From the NCBI GenBank assembly GCA_029747585.1, contig JAPEVF010000982.1:1-16248 (forward strand): a DNA stretch of 16,248 bases, written 5' to 3'. Position 1 is the first letter of the stretch, and every line of letters begins with the position of its first letter. Source of the DNA: Pleurotus djamor. Its lineage: Eukaryota > Basidiomycota > Agaricomycetes > Agaricales > Pleurotaceae. This document shows, in pieces, positions 1-10,600 of the stretch. The position numbers and the translations under genes were made by a program. The notes beneath the pieces are model-generated. The model was not told where the DNA came from. It saw only the letters and a program-made list of their open reading frames with translations, and did no database searches.

Positions 1-679
1 CCTGTATGCATGTCGAGTTGAATAGACAACCTAGATTGAAGAAAGATTGATTGATCTCACACCAATGGAGAAAAGTGCCCCTTGGACTTCAATCGGGAGA
101 TAGAGCGTTGACCCAGCTCGAAGATACTTAGTATCGAGGTTCCCACCAGTTCTGTAGGGAGGTATAGTCGAGAATGCGCCCACTTCTCCAGGCGCGACGC
201 CCATCTCTCCCGGGAAGGGTTTCAAAGGAATTCTGATCCCTTTCTCTTCGTCAAACCACGCATACCCATTCTCTGTATCCAAGCTCCAGATCTTCAGAGC
301 AGGCTCTGTAAACTCTTCATGGAGAAGCCCAAAGCCAGGAATCAAACCTGTCCATCCCCAGCTAGCGGTTTGGATAGATAAGATGTCAATTTGGAGCGTA
401 TCACCAGGTAATGCCTCGGCGACATGAATGGGACCGTTGACTTGGTCCAACTGGGAGAAAACAAGTGAGGAAATGGTTTCTACAGTGGAAGAAGGGCTGA
501 TCTGTTCGTTTGATGCATCAAGACAGTCGAAGGTCACCGTATCGCCTGATGAGATATATGCGATAGGTGGGATGCTGGGCCGTGGGTGATAAGTCAATGA
601 AACGGCAGGTGAGTGATTCAAATTACCTGTGGTCCCAAGCTAAGTGATTCTGATGCCTCTTTACTGAGTGGATAGACAT
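1..679 (-). CDS. Formamidase/acetamidase (FmdA/AmdA family), 5' part, runs off the left edge
   Basis: This enzyme family hydrolyses formamide or acetamide to the acid and ammonia, normally in the cytosol, for nitrogen supply. I read exon 1 at 679-627, intron 626-575 (52 nt), exon 2 at 574-61, intron 60-2 (59 nt), and a third exon whose first base is position 1. This gives 189 codons, roughly the N-terminal half. The start at 679 is supported by the splice, which joins HLAWDHS to IPPIAYISSGDTVTF, a typical family N-terminus, and by an in-frame TGA upstream with no earlier ATG. Other family stretches are TFDCLDASN, HVAEALPGDTL, WGWTGLIPGFGLL, PPYRTGGNLDTKYL and PIEVQGALFSIG; the last is normally followed by D, and position 1 supplies the G of such a codon. 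The substrate cannot be told from this part. It is transcribed divergently from the carboxypeptidase gene. Confidence 0.93.
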
Positions 680-1197
680 GGGCGGTTGTGGTTGAGCTTC
701 CAGGAAGAATCATTCCCACTGGCTCTCAGTGTCGAACAGGAGTCAGGGGAGTGTGATCCCACAATGGCGGCATTCGCCGAGGCGAGTTCGGAGACCACTC
801 CAGGGCCCAGGCCGTACGATCAGTAACTCGGACTCGAGCACCATCTTATAATTTATTCAACGCGCCATATACATACAGCCACTTTCCTTGGTTTTCGTGC
901 TATAGGGCAGCTTACTCGCTTCTCCAAAACCATCTACCGCTATCGTCTTCCAACCTCAAGCTTGGGAAGAAATCGACATCATTGTCACTTGGAAGTTGGA
1001 TTCCACGAAGAAAACTCCTCATGTGGTGATTGTGAACTCAGTGACCGCATTGCTCTCAGTAATTATAGACAATAATCACACAGGTTAAATCAGATCCCAA
1101 CAGCGCAGGCTGTAGCCAATGGCGGGCTCTCGTCAAACGCTACATAGACCCCCCGTGCCCGTCTGGTCTTTTCTCATACACATTGCTCCTGGTCTTC
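680..1197. promoter_or_regulatory. Divergent intergenic region between formamidase and carboxypeptidase
   Basis: About 520 bp separate the two divergent start codons, so both promoters should lie here. Visible elements are an AT-rich TATA-like stretch at about 846-857 and a CCAAT box at 1116-1120, some 80 bp before the carboxypeptidase ATG. Which gene the TATA-like stretch serves is not clear. I see no coding sequence. The promoter role is inferred from position. Confidence 0.5.
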
Positions 1198-4044
1198 ATG
1201 AAGATTTTGGCAATTCTCTTGGCGTGCTTCTGCCCACAGTCCAGGCTATTTGCACAAGCAGCTGTACCCCCGGGCGACTTCCCTCACTCTTATCCAGGCA
1301 TCCCTCGCGTCGACTTTAGCCCAGAGTGGCAGAACTGTGCGCCTAGCTTTGAAACATACCCTTCCCTTACTGACATTCACCAAGATTTTGAGGTTAGCTT
1401 GCCATTGCCAAATGTCACAGCGCCCCTTGATCGCTCCTTTGCTGGGAGTATAAGCGTCAATCGCACAGGACACCCAAACAACACGTTATTTTTCTGGGGG
1501 TTCGAGCGAGAGAATGGGTCTTTGACTGCACGTCAAGGAGACCGGCCAAATGAACCATGGTTATTGTGGTTGAATGGCGGGTCAGTCGGTCTGTAAGAAC
1601 TGTATACGCGTATTCGCGCTCATCCACCCGACAGCCCCGGATCGTCCAGCCTACTCGGCTTCATGACCGAGGTAAGTTGTAGTCGATCATCTTTTTGTTC
1701 CAATGGTTTTTTCTTAGATCAACTGATACTAGAACGGACCCCTACGCGTTGAAGCTGACTTCTCCATCAGCCAAAACAATTTTTCCTGGCACAAGCTTGC
1801 CGATGCTATTTGGGTCGATCAACCTGGTATGTCTTCTATACTCCTCATTGGTCAAAGGTGATCCTACTTTGTGTGTAGTTGGAACTGGATACTCCACTTG
1901 TGATGAGAATGGGTTTGGTAAGTAGACCCCGTTGATCAACCCGTCGTGACCGGCGTTGACCTTAGGCAGTGGCCAACGAGGACCAAATGGGCCAAGATTT
2001 TGTGCGCAATATGTGCACGGCTTTCCGGATTTTCCTCACATGGATGCTACAGGTCGGATTCCTCAGTAACTTGGTCAAAGTCTTCCCCAGTCTAGCTACG
2101 CGTCCCCTATACTTGACGGGCGAGAGCTATGCTGGAACGTATATAGTGAGTCGCTAGTCATTATGCATCTACACCGGCAGCGCTCACCACAAACGGCGAT
2201 CCGTTCGTACCATTTTAGCCTTATATCACCAAAACGATCTTCTCCACGCCAAACCCTCCCGTGAACCTACGTAAGATTGCGATAGGTGATGGTGCCATCG
2301 GTCCTATTGCGGTTTACGAGGAGATGTCTGTAGTATGTTCCCCATTCTCTCAACTGGTCAGCTTCCGCGTTGACTTCAAGTGTCGATATTAGGTCAGCGT
2401 CATCGAAACCTACCCCCAGATTATCGATTTCGACCAAGATGTCTACAATTATTTTCGTGAACAGTGCGCTCCTCCTCTTCTCTCTGTACATAGGTCCTGA
2501 ATCCACTGATATTAGGACACATCTGTGTGGATACGACGTCAATCTCACCTACCCCCAGAATGGCCTCATACCGACTTTGAAAAATCCCTTCGATGAGGAT
2601 GCTTTTGACGGCGGATTCGACGGACCACAAGTTGGTAGACAATTTCGTTCTAGCCTATTAGCCCCCGTCCTACAAAAGCTTCGAAGCTCCCCTCCAGCAC
2701 TCTCGCGACGCCTGCCCCACAAAGTCTTCCAAAGAAAGCAGGCCTGGAAGCGGGACTTGACTGGCCGACCAAACGGAACGTTGGATCCATTCTATGGCTG
2801 TCACATTTACTCGGAGCTCCTTGACTATGCAATGAATTTCACATTTCCATGGAGTAAGTCGCTCATGCCTCTATGGATGTCTACTCACGCCTCTCTCTCA
2901 CCGAATAGCCCAAGGAGAATTTGATGTTGGTGTCTTATCTTTAGTCAAGAAATGTCGCTGACTTCGAGCTAGCCCTACGATATCCCAGACGCTTTGTCTC
3001 CAGAAGCACCTAGTGATGCATCAGTATTCCTCAATGATAATCGCACTCGCTCTGCGTTACATGCTCCTACGTCCAAAAACTGGCGTGAATCCACTCGTTA
3101 CCCATTTGGCTCAAATAGGACACATGGTGAGCACACCAACCCCCCGCCTTCAAGCTTCACCCCTGATACTAGGAGCTCTCCCTAGNCCCCCGGATCCAAT
3201 CCCTTTGGTGACCCCAGTATGTTTGTCTCATTTGATGGTACACACGGTACTGAATTAAATTTCCAGGTGATTCGTAAGTGTGGCTAAACTGTACATGTCA
3301 AGCAACCTAAATGAAGGATGCAGTCCTACGGCCTTTATGACGGACCTCGCAACCAACGCTAGCTCCCGTGGCGTTCACATCATCATCTACTCTGGAAATG
3401 ATGACTCGCTAGTGGCTCATCGCGGGACGGAAAGTATGGTCAACCTTTGACTTACGTCTGCTACACCATGCTAACCTTTGGGTTTGATCAATTACCAGCC
3501 GTTATCCAAAACATGACTTTCGGTGGCATCCAAGGATTTACCCGCAAGCCATCTACCCCGTGGTACGATGATAACGGGAGTTTTGCAGGCATTGTACATC
3601 AAGAACGAAATCTCACATATGTCCTCTTCAAGTCAGCGGGTCACTTTGTCCCACGTTCTGTCCCACTAGCGGTGAGGGGTCGTTCCCTGAGCAGTCTGAT
3701 TGTTCCATTGAACTTTTGGTTTCCTCAATCATCAGGCGAACGTCTTTCTACGAGAATTCGTTCTAGGATCCAATACAACTGGACTGGTTCAGTCCGACGC
3801 CGCAGCAGATGAACCTAGTTCTGATATCATGCCAGGAGACAACGTAATCTATTATGGACAGGGTTCCACGGCATCATCCACGAGCGCGCCGACTGCGACT
3901 GTCTCAGCCTGGTATAGCTTTCTCTCGACTGCTACGGCGGTACCAACCTCGAACGGTAGTGGAAGCCCCGGGCCCGCTCTCTTGGGGGCTTTCGGGGCAA
4001 GTTGCGCATGTCTCATTCTCAATTGCATCCACTTCTTGATGTAA
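1198..4044 (+). CDS. Serine carboxypeptidase, peptidase family S10, secreted/surface-anchored
   Basis: Removes C-terminal amino acids from peptides in the secretory pathway, vacuole or at the cell surface. Exons: 1198-1580, 1635-1671, 1733-1826, 1879-1917, 1970-2001, 2053-2145, 2219-2332, 2393-2463, 2516-2853, 2909-2925, 2973-3126, 3187-3216, 3267-3273, 3324-3433, 3499-3671, 3736-4044; 666 aa if the N at 3186 is ignored. The start at 1198 opens a hydrophobic signal peptide (about residues 1-20, MKILAILLACF). S10 hallmarks follow: WLLWLNGGPGSSSL, the nucleophile in GESYAGTY (Ser220), YSGNDDSLVAH (catalytic Asp probably 497) and SAGHFVP (His555). A basic stretch ending in KR (366-367) precedes DLTGRPNGTLDPFYGC and may be a processing site. 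After the catalytic domain come a Ser/Thr-rich stretch and a hydrophobic C-terminus (about 643-666), suggesting a GPI or membrane anchor. Many NxS/T sites fit secretion. A Kex1-like role is possible but unproven. Confidence 0.94.
3186..3186. other. Ambiguous base that breaks the S10 reading frame
   Basis: The N follows a CTAG acceptor and precedes five C. The previous exon ends with one base of a split codon, so the frame into GSNPFGDP works only if the exon starts with the five C and the N is not counted. The simplest reading is a spurious extra base, not a real frameshift. Confidence 0.7.
3267..3273 (+). other. 7-nt micro-exon of the carboxypeptidase gene
   Basis: The bases GTGATTC lie between an acceptor (TTCCAG, ending 3266) and a strong donor (GTAAGT, from 3274). 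Including them joins GDP to S-D-S-PTAFMTDLATN in frame, as expected for S10 proteins. The flanking introns are 50 nt each (3217-3266 and 3274-3323). Direct splicing from 3216 to 3324 would shift the frame: 1402 coding bases precede it (phase 1), and exon 14 needs phase 2. Confidence 0.8.
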
Positions 4045-5365
4045 TACACTCCAATCTATTTTCGTTTCACTTGACTCCCTCAATGAAACCTGGCGCGTTC
4101 AAGTTTCACCAAAATCCCAAGGTCGGACTGGCCCCTTTCGAGGTTGCTTCTAGGTTTCAAGAGGTGATCTTGACTCATCTCCGCGAACATCTGTCACCTA
4201 GTCGTTCTTGATCCGTTCTCCGATTCACCTCCCTGGGATGCACTGCGATCCGGAATTCCACTAAGTTCGTAGTGCCTCCCTGTTTGAACCCTTAGACCAG
4301 TGCATTTTCGCTGACTTTGAGAGCGGGACTAAGGGTTTGAGATCTGACAATGGTGACACACAACTTGTAGGGTTATAGCCTTTTTCCATGTGCCCCGCCA
4401 CCTGTTGAGCACTAGTATTCTGATTGTGGTTTGTGGGGCGCGTTATCCCTGTAAGGGTTCGACCCTGTGGCAGCGACTTACAGCTCGCTTCAGGTTCTGG
4501 TGCGCAATTTTTCTCTATCTGATCGGTATCGATATCCTGCTAAACCACTCTTGTATCAGGTTCTCGCCCCTCTAACATTAGGATGGATCATAATCTATTA
4601 TGTGCTCCTGCGGTCCAATCGACTTGATCAGCGCCCCCACTGCTGTCCTTGTCTCAATATCGCCTCGTGGGGACCGGTGGAGACAGCGGAGTTATACCCT
4701 GTTGGAGTTCCGTCTAATTCTTCCGTTCAATGAGCCCGCTACATACAAAGCCTCTTGACTTACCCTCCAGGAGATAGTCATTGGTGCTGTCTCTGTAATG
4801 CGGCAAACTACGTCCCTGTCTTATGACTCCGGCGGGACTATCGGCGGATGACCTAACTAGGTCACCGAGGGCCCCTCATTTCCGGTCTCGCGCGTAGTAC
4901 GCTGTTCGGCATTTCTAAATCGCCCAGCTGACTCCCGTAATAGACACCCTACTTGTCCGACATACCAGGATCAGCTTTTACAGCACCTCCGCAGTGTTGC
5001 GTAACGACTCCTAATCAACGTCACTATCCTACCTCGTATGACAATCAAACAATATTGAACTTACGCGAAACTCTTAGCCTGGAAGCAAGCTTGACCTATT
5101 CTGTAGTTTGGTCATTATGCATCTATGCAGCGATACGCCCATTAATCTCACCATAATTGCAGTCAAATCATGCTTTGATCTGAAGATGCGACTAATGGCG
5201 TTCATTGCTAGCACAATCACGCTGCTTGTGGATGGGGTAAAGGTAGGTAAGCTTGGAGAAATGGCATTCATTCACCGTGACTTTGCCTCGTATATCATCA
5301 GCGCGGGATTCCTACAGGTTTTCTCGGACTGGAGCCATTTGGGGCAGCATTCGCTTCACTGAATG
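4045..5365. other. Intergenic region without a supportable gene
   Basis: Downstream flank of the carboxypeptidase and upstream flank of the DyP gene. The longest open frames (for example 4467-4733 and 5117-5362, both plus) are under 90 codons, match no family I know, and the first lacks an ATG at its beginning. An imperfect inverted repeat (4287-4337) and a small hairpin (about 4454-4466) are the only structures I noticed. Upstream control elements for the peroxidase may lie near the right end. Confidence 0.6.
4287..4337. repeat. Short inverted repeat
   Basis: AACCCTTAG at 4287-4295 is the exact reverse complement of CTAAGGGTT at 4329-4337, separated by 33 nt. The position, about 240 nt after the carboxypeptidase stop, leaves open a hairpin in a 3' region or chance. 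No transposase or target duplication was seen with it. Confidence 0.45.
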
Positions 5366-5374
5366 TATATAAAG
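5366..5374 (+). promoter_or_regulatory. TATA box of the DyP peroxidase gene
   Basis: TATATAAAG lies 131 bp upstream of the peroxidase ATG, a reasonable distance for a fungal core promoter with a leader of roughly 100 nt. It is the best TATA match in the window. No transcription start can be seen directly. Confidence 0.6.
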
Positions 5375-5496
5375 CATACCAGGTTGCAATTCATCGAACT
5401 TCATCAACACAGGTGTGTCCCCAGAGCCCCCATTCTTGGCGTACTTGTCCTTACCATTCACTTTCGTCAACCCAGACCCAGAAAGTCACGCTCATA

Positions 5497-7377
5497 ATGT
5501 CAACTCAACTCGACCTTTCGAACATCCAAGGCGATATCCTGTACGACCATTCCACTGTCGCTTGATCGACTAACGCTGACATTACTTTCCTTTAGTGGTG
5601 GCCTGCCCAAGAAGACGGAAACGTACTACTTCTTCCAAATTTCTGACGCCCACCGTTTCACGACCAATATCGCGGATCTCATCCCCCTCATCACGACTTC
5701 GCAACAGATTTCCAAGGACCGCGAGGTTATCAAGGAGCATAAGCGCCAGAAGAAGCCTGGTATGGTGCCAATGTCTGCGGTTAACCTCGCTTTCTCGCAG
5801 GTCGGCTTGACGAAGGTGCGTACCTCTCGATTCCCTTCGTCGATATCTGCTGACGAGTGCATGGTAGCTGGGCATCACCGATGATTTGGCTGATACTGCG
5901 TTTGCCGCTGGTCAACGAAGCGACGCACAAAACTTGGGTGATGCTGGTCAGCAAAAGGACGGCAAATTTGTCCCTGATTGGGAAGCCGCATTTCTTAAGG
6001 ATATCCACGGCGTCGTTTTCGTGGCGGGAGACTGCCATGATTCTGTTAACAAGAAATTGGACCAAATCAAGCACCTCTTCGGAGTTGGCACTGGCCACGC
6101 TTCCATCGTTGAGGTTACTCACATCCTTGGAGATGTTCGCCCAGGCCATGTGTCCGCCCACGAACAGTATGTTCACAACGAACCTGCCAACCACGATGAC
6201 TTACATATCACGATCTCAACAGCTTCGGCTTCCTTGATGGTATTTCTAACCCGGCTGTCGATGGATTCGACTTGAAGCCATTCCCTGGGCAAGACTCCAT
6301 CAAGCCAGGAAACATTCTGACGAAACAAGATGGAGATCGCCGTGCAGCTCAGCGACCAGACTGGGCCCGCGATGGAAGTTTCCTCACTTTCAGATATCTT
6401 TTCCAACTCGTACCAGAGTTTGATAAATTCTTGGCCGATAACCCCATTGTTCTTCCTGGATTGACTAGGGAAGAGGGAAGTGAGCTCCTTGGAGCTCGAT
6501 TGGTTGGGCGCTGGAAGAGCGGTAGGATCTCTAGTCCCCCATTGAGAATTACTTCCCTGACAAATTTGTTATCATATTAAGGCGCGCCCATTGACATCAC
6601 ACCGCTCAAGGATGACCCAGAACTCGCTAAGGATTCTCAAAGGTATTTCCTACTGTACCCATCTCTCAAGTCACCAATTCCAATTTATTTCGCTCTTCAG
6701 GAACAATGACTTCGACTTTAAGGGCGAATTGATCAATGGTGACCAAACCAGGTGCCCTTTTGCTGCCCATGTTCGTAAGACATATCCCCGCGAGGACTTG
6801 GAAGGCCCACCACTGAATGCGAACATTGACAACCGGTAGGTTCTTCCAAGGTTGTTCGTATAATACTGGAAGTGAATGGCTAATTTGATTTTTCCCGCCC
6901 AGCCGTATCATCCGCCGTGGTATCCAATTTGGTCCCGAAGTTACTCAGCAAGAGAAACAAGCTCAAAAGACTCAGCATGGACGAGGCTTGCTCTTTGCTT
7001 GCTACTCTGCTAGTATCGAAGATGGTTTCCAATTCATCCAAGAATGTATGTACCAGTAACCAGTAGATTCTCTGTTGTGCTTACGCTGAATTGTTTCCTT
7101 TTTAGCTTGGGCAAACTCGCCAAACTTCCCCGTAAACGCCGTTACCTCTCAAGGCCCCATCCCCCAACTCAACGGTGTCGTGCCCGGCTTTGACGCCATC
7201 ATCGGCCAGAACGGTGGTGGAGGTATCCGACAGATCAATGGGACCAACCCCAGCGATCCCACCACCAATATTACTCTTCCAGACGCAACTTTCGTCGTTC
7301 CCAAGGGTGGAGAGTACTTCTTTGTCCCTTCCATCGCCGCCTTGAAGTCCAAGTTTGCTTCTGCCAGCTCGGCTTAA
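5497..7377 (+). CDS. DyP: DyP-type (dye-decolorizing) heme peroxidase
   Basis: Heme peroxidase that uses hydrogen peroxide to oxidise dyes, phenolics and possibly lignin-related compounds. Exons: 5497-5540, 5596-5815, 5868-6166, 6223-6521, 6582-6642, 6701-6835, 6903-7045, 7106-7377; 490 aa, usual length for basidiomycete DyPs. It opens with LDLSNIQGDIL at the start of the domain. The signature GFLDG (190-194, catalytic Asp193) is completed across the intron at 6167-6222, which also restores HEHFGFLDG. The probable heme ligand is His331 in CPFAAHVRK, and the distal Arg lies in the following DNRRIIRRG segment (Arg353 or Arg354). Other family stretches are FLTFRYLFQLVPEF, GRWKSGAP, GLLFACY and GGEYFFVPS. 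No signal peptide is present, so the protein may be intracellular or leave by another route. A TATA box precedes it; the nucleoporin gene starts 253 bp after its stop. Confidence 0.96.
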
Positions 7378-7630
7378 ACATTGTTCCTTCATGATTTATG
7401 TACTTACGAATGTATCACGCTTGACTACTTCTACGACTAATGGACAATTTGAGGCTGTATCATGTTCTTGACTCATGAAACTTTTTGGAATATCCGCGGT
7501 TTAATCTGTGTTCATGGTGAGCGACGATGAATCATGATTGAGGAACCAATTCTCCCTAGCCCCTGTACTCTGTAACGCACCTGCTTACGTCATTCGCTTC
7601 GCTTGTCTCTTCGAATTTCACCACCACCTG
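7378..7630 (+). promoter_or_regulatory. Intergenic spacer: DyP 3' flank and nucleoporin promoter
   Basis: 253 bp between two genes on the same strand must hold the peroxidase 3' UTR and the nucleoporin promoter. I see no strong TATA box, which fits a housekeeping gene. The assignment is by position only. Confidence 0.4.
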
Positions 7631-10600
7631 ATGTCCGACGCGCTTTTCGCCTCCTACGCAGAAGTGCTCTCACTGTGTCAGTCTCTGAGGGACGACTTAG
7701 AAGCAATACTAGACCCAGAAACAGGCTTTGCACCCCGCTTACGACGCGTTTGCCGGGACCAGTATGTGTTTTGTTTGTGGCGCTGTGCTCGAATGACATG
7801 GTCTTAGGCTTGCAGAATATGAGCAAAGCTTTTCGAATGGAGGTCTCACTCGGGAAGAAATAGATGTTCTCAAGCTCGAGGAAAATACGTGGGCTCTGCT
7901 ACAAGCTATAATGCCGTATGTTCGATTGCACACACGAAACTACGAACCAACTAACTCGATCGGCGCAGTGTGAGGAAATTGGAGCCCATTGCTCAGCCTA
8001 CCGCACGGGAGTTACTTTCTCAAAATCCTTACACCCCGCCGTCATCGCTGGCTCAGGCCATCATGGACTCTTCCCTGTTACTCAAGGAGCTCGTTGTAGT
8101 TCGCGAGTGGTTACATGATACTGCACCCCCTCCCTCACCTTCGGACGCAACTACGGGTTACTGGAAGTTCACGAAGCACAGTCTCTTGCAAGCGATACGC
8201 ACAGCGGGAGGCTCTAGGGATGGCCTGGTGAAAGAGATGGATCCGGATGTAGTGAACAAAGGCGACGGTCGAGCATTAGCCTCGGATGATGCGGTGAGTC
8301 AGAGGATGCTCAAAAGCTTTGCGCGCAAAACTAAATGGCGTAGAATTCTGAAAAAGGTCTAGGCTATGCATTGTATACTTGTATCCGCGCGGGTCGAGTT
8401 GATGAGGCCATAGAGCTGTGCCGAAAGGCTCATCAACCTTGGAGAGCCTCTAGTATTCGGGGTGCCCAAGTCTTCCAATGGGACGCGATGGGTATGCGTA
8501 ACCTAGTCGCATCATTAATCAAGCTTAACTCATGCGCCAACAGCTTCAACGGACGCGGCTGAGCTTGATGATTCTGAAGACTCCGATTCATGGAAGGGCA
8601 ATCGTCGACGGAGGCTTTGGAAGTCGACATACACACGCGCCGCCCTCAATGTATGCATTGTGACCTATCTCTGCATGGCCCGCTGTAATGATTTATCTAG
8701 CCATCCATCCCCCATATCGACCGGGTACTTTTCGCTGCCTTGGCCCCTTCCCCCCAAACATCCACCATCTTGAAGTCCGTCTCCCGGACATGGGAAGATC
8801 ACTTGTGGGCCCAACTCAGCATTGTCTGTGAGGAAAAGCAATGCATGGAAATGGCTCTTCTGGCCAATCGTAGCTTCTGGGAGGGCGGAGACAGTGCTAC
8901 TAACCAACCAGATAACCACGCTTCTGACATCAACCGCGAAGAAGAAGAGGGAGAGTGGGAAAGAGAAGTGGTCAGCACTTTGGAAGGTTTGAAGAGTATA
9001 TCCGTGGTTGAAGGGTATGTCGAGTGGAGGTCGTACAAGACAGTGCTACTGCTGAAATTCTCTCCCCAGCCTACCAGCAGACCATGCTTTCCATGTCTCC
9101 CAACTGCACATTATTTTGGATAGGACCAGTGCACTCCTCGATATATTTGCTGATGGTCTCAGAGACGGTGCTTATAGTCAATCATCATCTGAGTACGTTC
9201 ATCTCGTTCTGCGCGTTTCCTATTTTTACCATAGGAATAGGTTCCCGACAATGTGCCGTTTTTTTNGCACACCTTTGTCTTTTCCTGCAGTTGATAGACA
9301 TACCTACTCCCCCTTTGGCAACCCAAACAATCCTTGAAGCATACATTCGGATCCTGGAGGTGCACACTCCCCTCCCTTGCTTAATTCACCGTGCTAACTT
9401 TTTGCAGTCTGCCGGCCAGAGGGAACTTATTGCGTTGTATGCCGGTGCTCTTGGGGACAATGCCATAGAGCGCTATGCGTTATTCCTCACATCCCTTGAA
9501 CTTGGCGCGGATATATCGGAGAGGCGGCTTGCACTTACGCGTGGCACAGAACATGGTTTAGATCTGGACCGGGTAGCTGTTGCGACTGCCGAACGAACCA
9601 TCGAAAAAGCCTTTGAGGTTGGTCCCACTATTCTTGGCGTCGCTCCATGGTTTCTGGGCGGCATCTCATTCTCCCCGCCTCTAGGTACTTCCTCCGCTGA
9701 CAGGTCCGTTGCCTTCAGTCATAGCCATGCAACCACCTTTGTCCGAGCCTGAGCTCCTTCTCTTACGATCGATCGAATGGACAACATTCTCCAACGCAAC
9801 GTTCAATACTGCTCTGGAGCAAACAAACGTCATTCTTCGGTATTTTTTGGGTACGTTATTGTGTCTTCATTCGCCGTCAATCTACTCAATTTCCCCGACT
9901 TATCAATTTAGCTGCTGGGAGAGTCAGTGCCGCGCAGCAACTTCTCTCCGTATTACCCCCAGATCTTGCTTCCATCAGTGAGCCCGAGGAATGGGCGACG
10001 GAGTACCTACACTACAGGCAGTTCTTTGTGGTCTGGGAAGCCCTCCACCAAGTCGTTGAATGCGAGTCATTGGAGAGTCCTCAGATGAACCGTGAATCCA
10101 GAAACTCTTGGTTGAAAGAGTACACAGTACGTCCGATCATGTCGACACTCATTTCGCAGCTGACTCGTCAATCATTTTGTAACCATCAGTCTCTCGTTGA
10201 AACGGCACACGAGAAGATAATGAAATTGTTAACCTCAGAATGGCTAGTCTCAGACGTTGACGTTGCTGTTGGTGCGTAACCCCACAGAGACCCTAGGTTA
10301 CCAACTAATGACGTATTCCATAGCTGATCGTCGTCGCCGGGAATTAGTTCGGATTAGGCAGGTCTACATCCCAGAACTCATTATCCGTCTCCACCATGCC
10401 TTGTTTAGCTCTCGACACAAGCTACCTCAGTGCGTACCATCTTTGATCTCTCCGACCGATGACTTACGTAGAGAACCATGTTAGGAATTTGAAATTGGTG
10501 TTTAAATTGGCGACTGTTGTGGCTGATTCGCGGTATAAATTGTACGAAGATTTCGTTGGAGATGGAGGGAGGCCATTGAGTGAGTATCTCGGTGCCGTTA

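Noticed and set aside
4453..4466. GGGTTCGACCC, resembling a tRNA T arm
   Set aside because: With a normal seven-base loop the flanking stem does not pair, and no A box lies upstream at a suitable distance.
4467..4733. 88-codon plus frame with a hydrophobic middle
   Set aside because: It lacks an ATG at its start, matches no family and has no splice partners.
5117..5362. 81-codon plus ORF just upstream of the DyP TATA box
   Set aside because: No recognisable motif; it ends directly before the peroxidase promoter and is best explained as chance.
7102..7392. Minus-strand ORF antisense to the last DyP exon
   Set aside because: It is a shadow of the peroxidase coding sequence with no features of its own.
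9685..9720. A second, 34-nt intron after 9684 in the nucleoporin gene
   Set aside because: Splicing 9618-9684 alone already gives a continuous frame; a 34-nt intron would be implausibly short.
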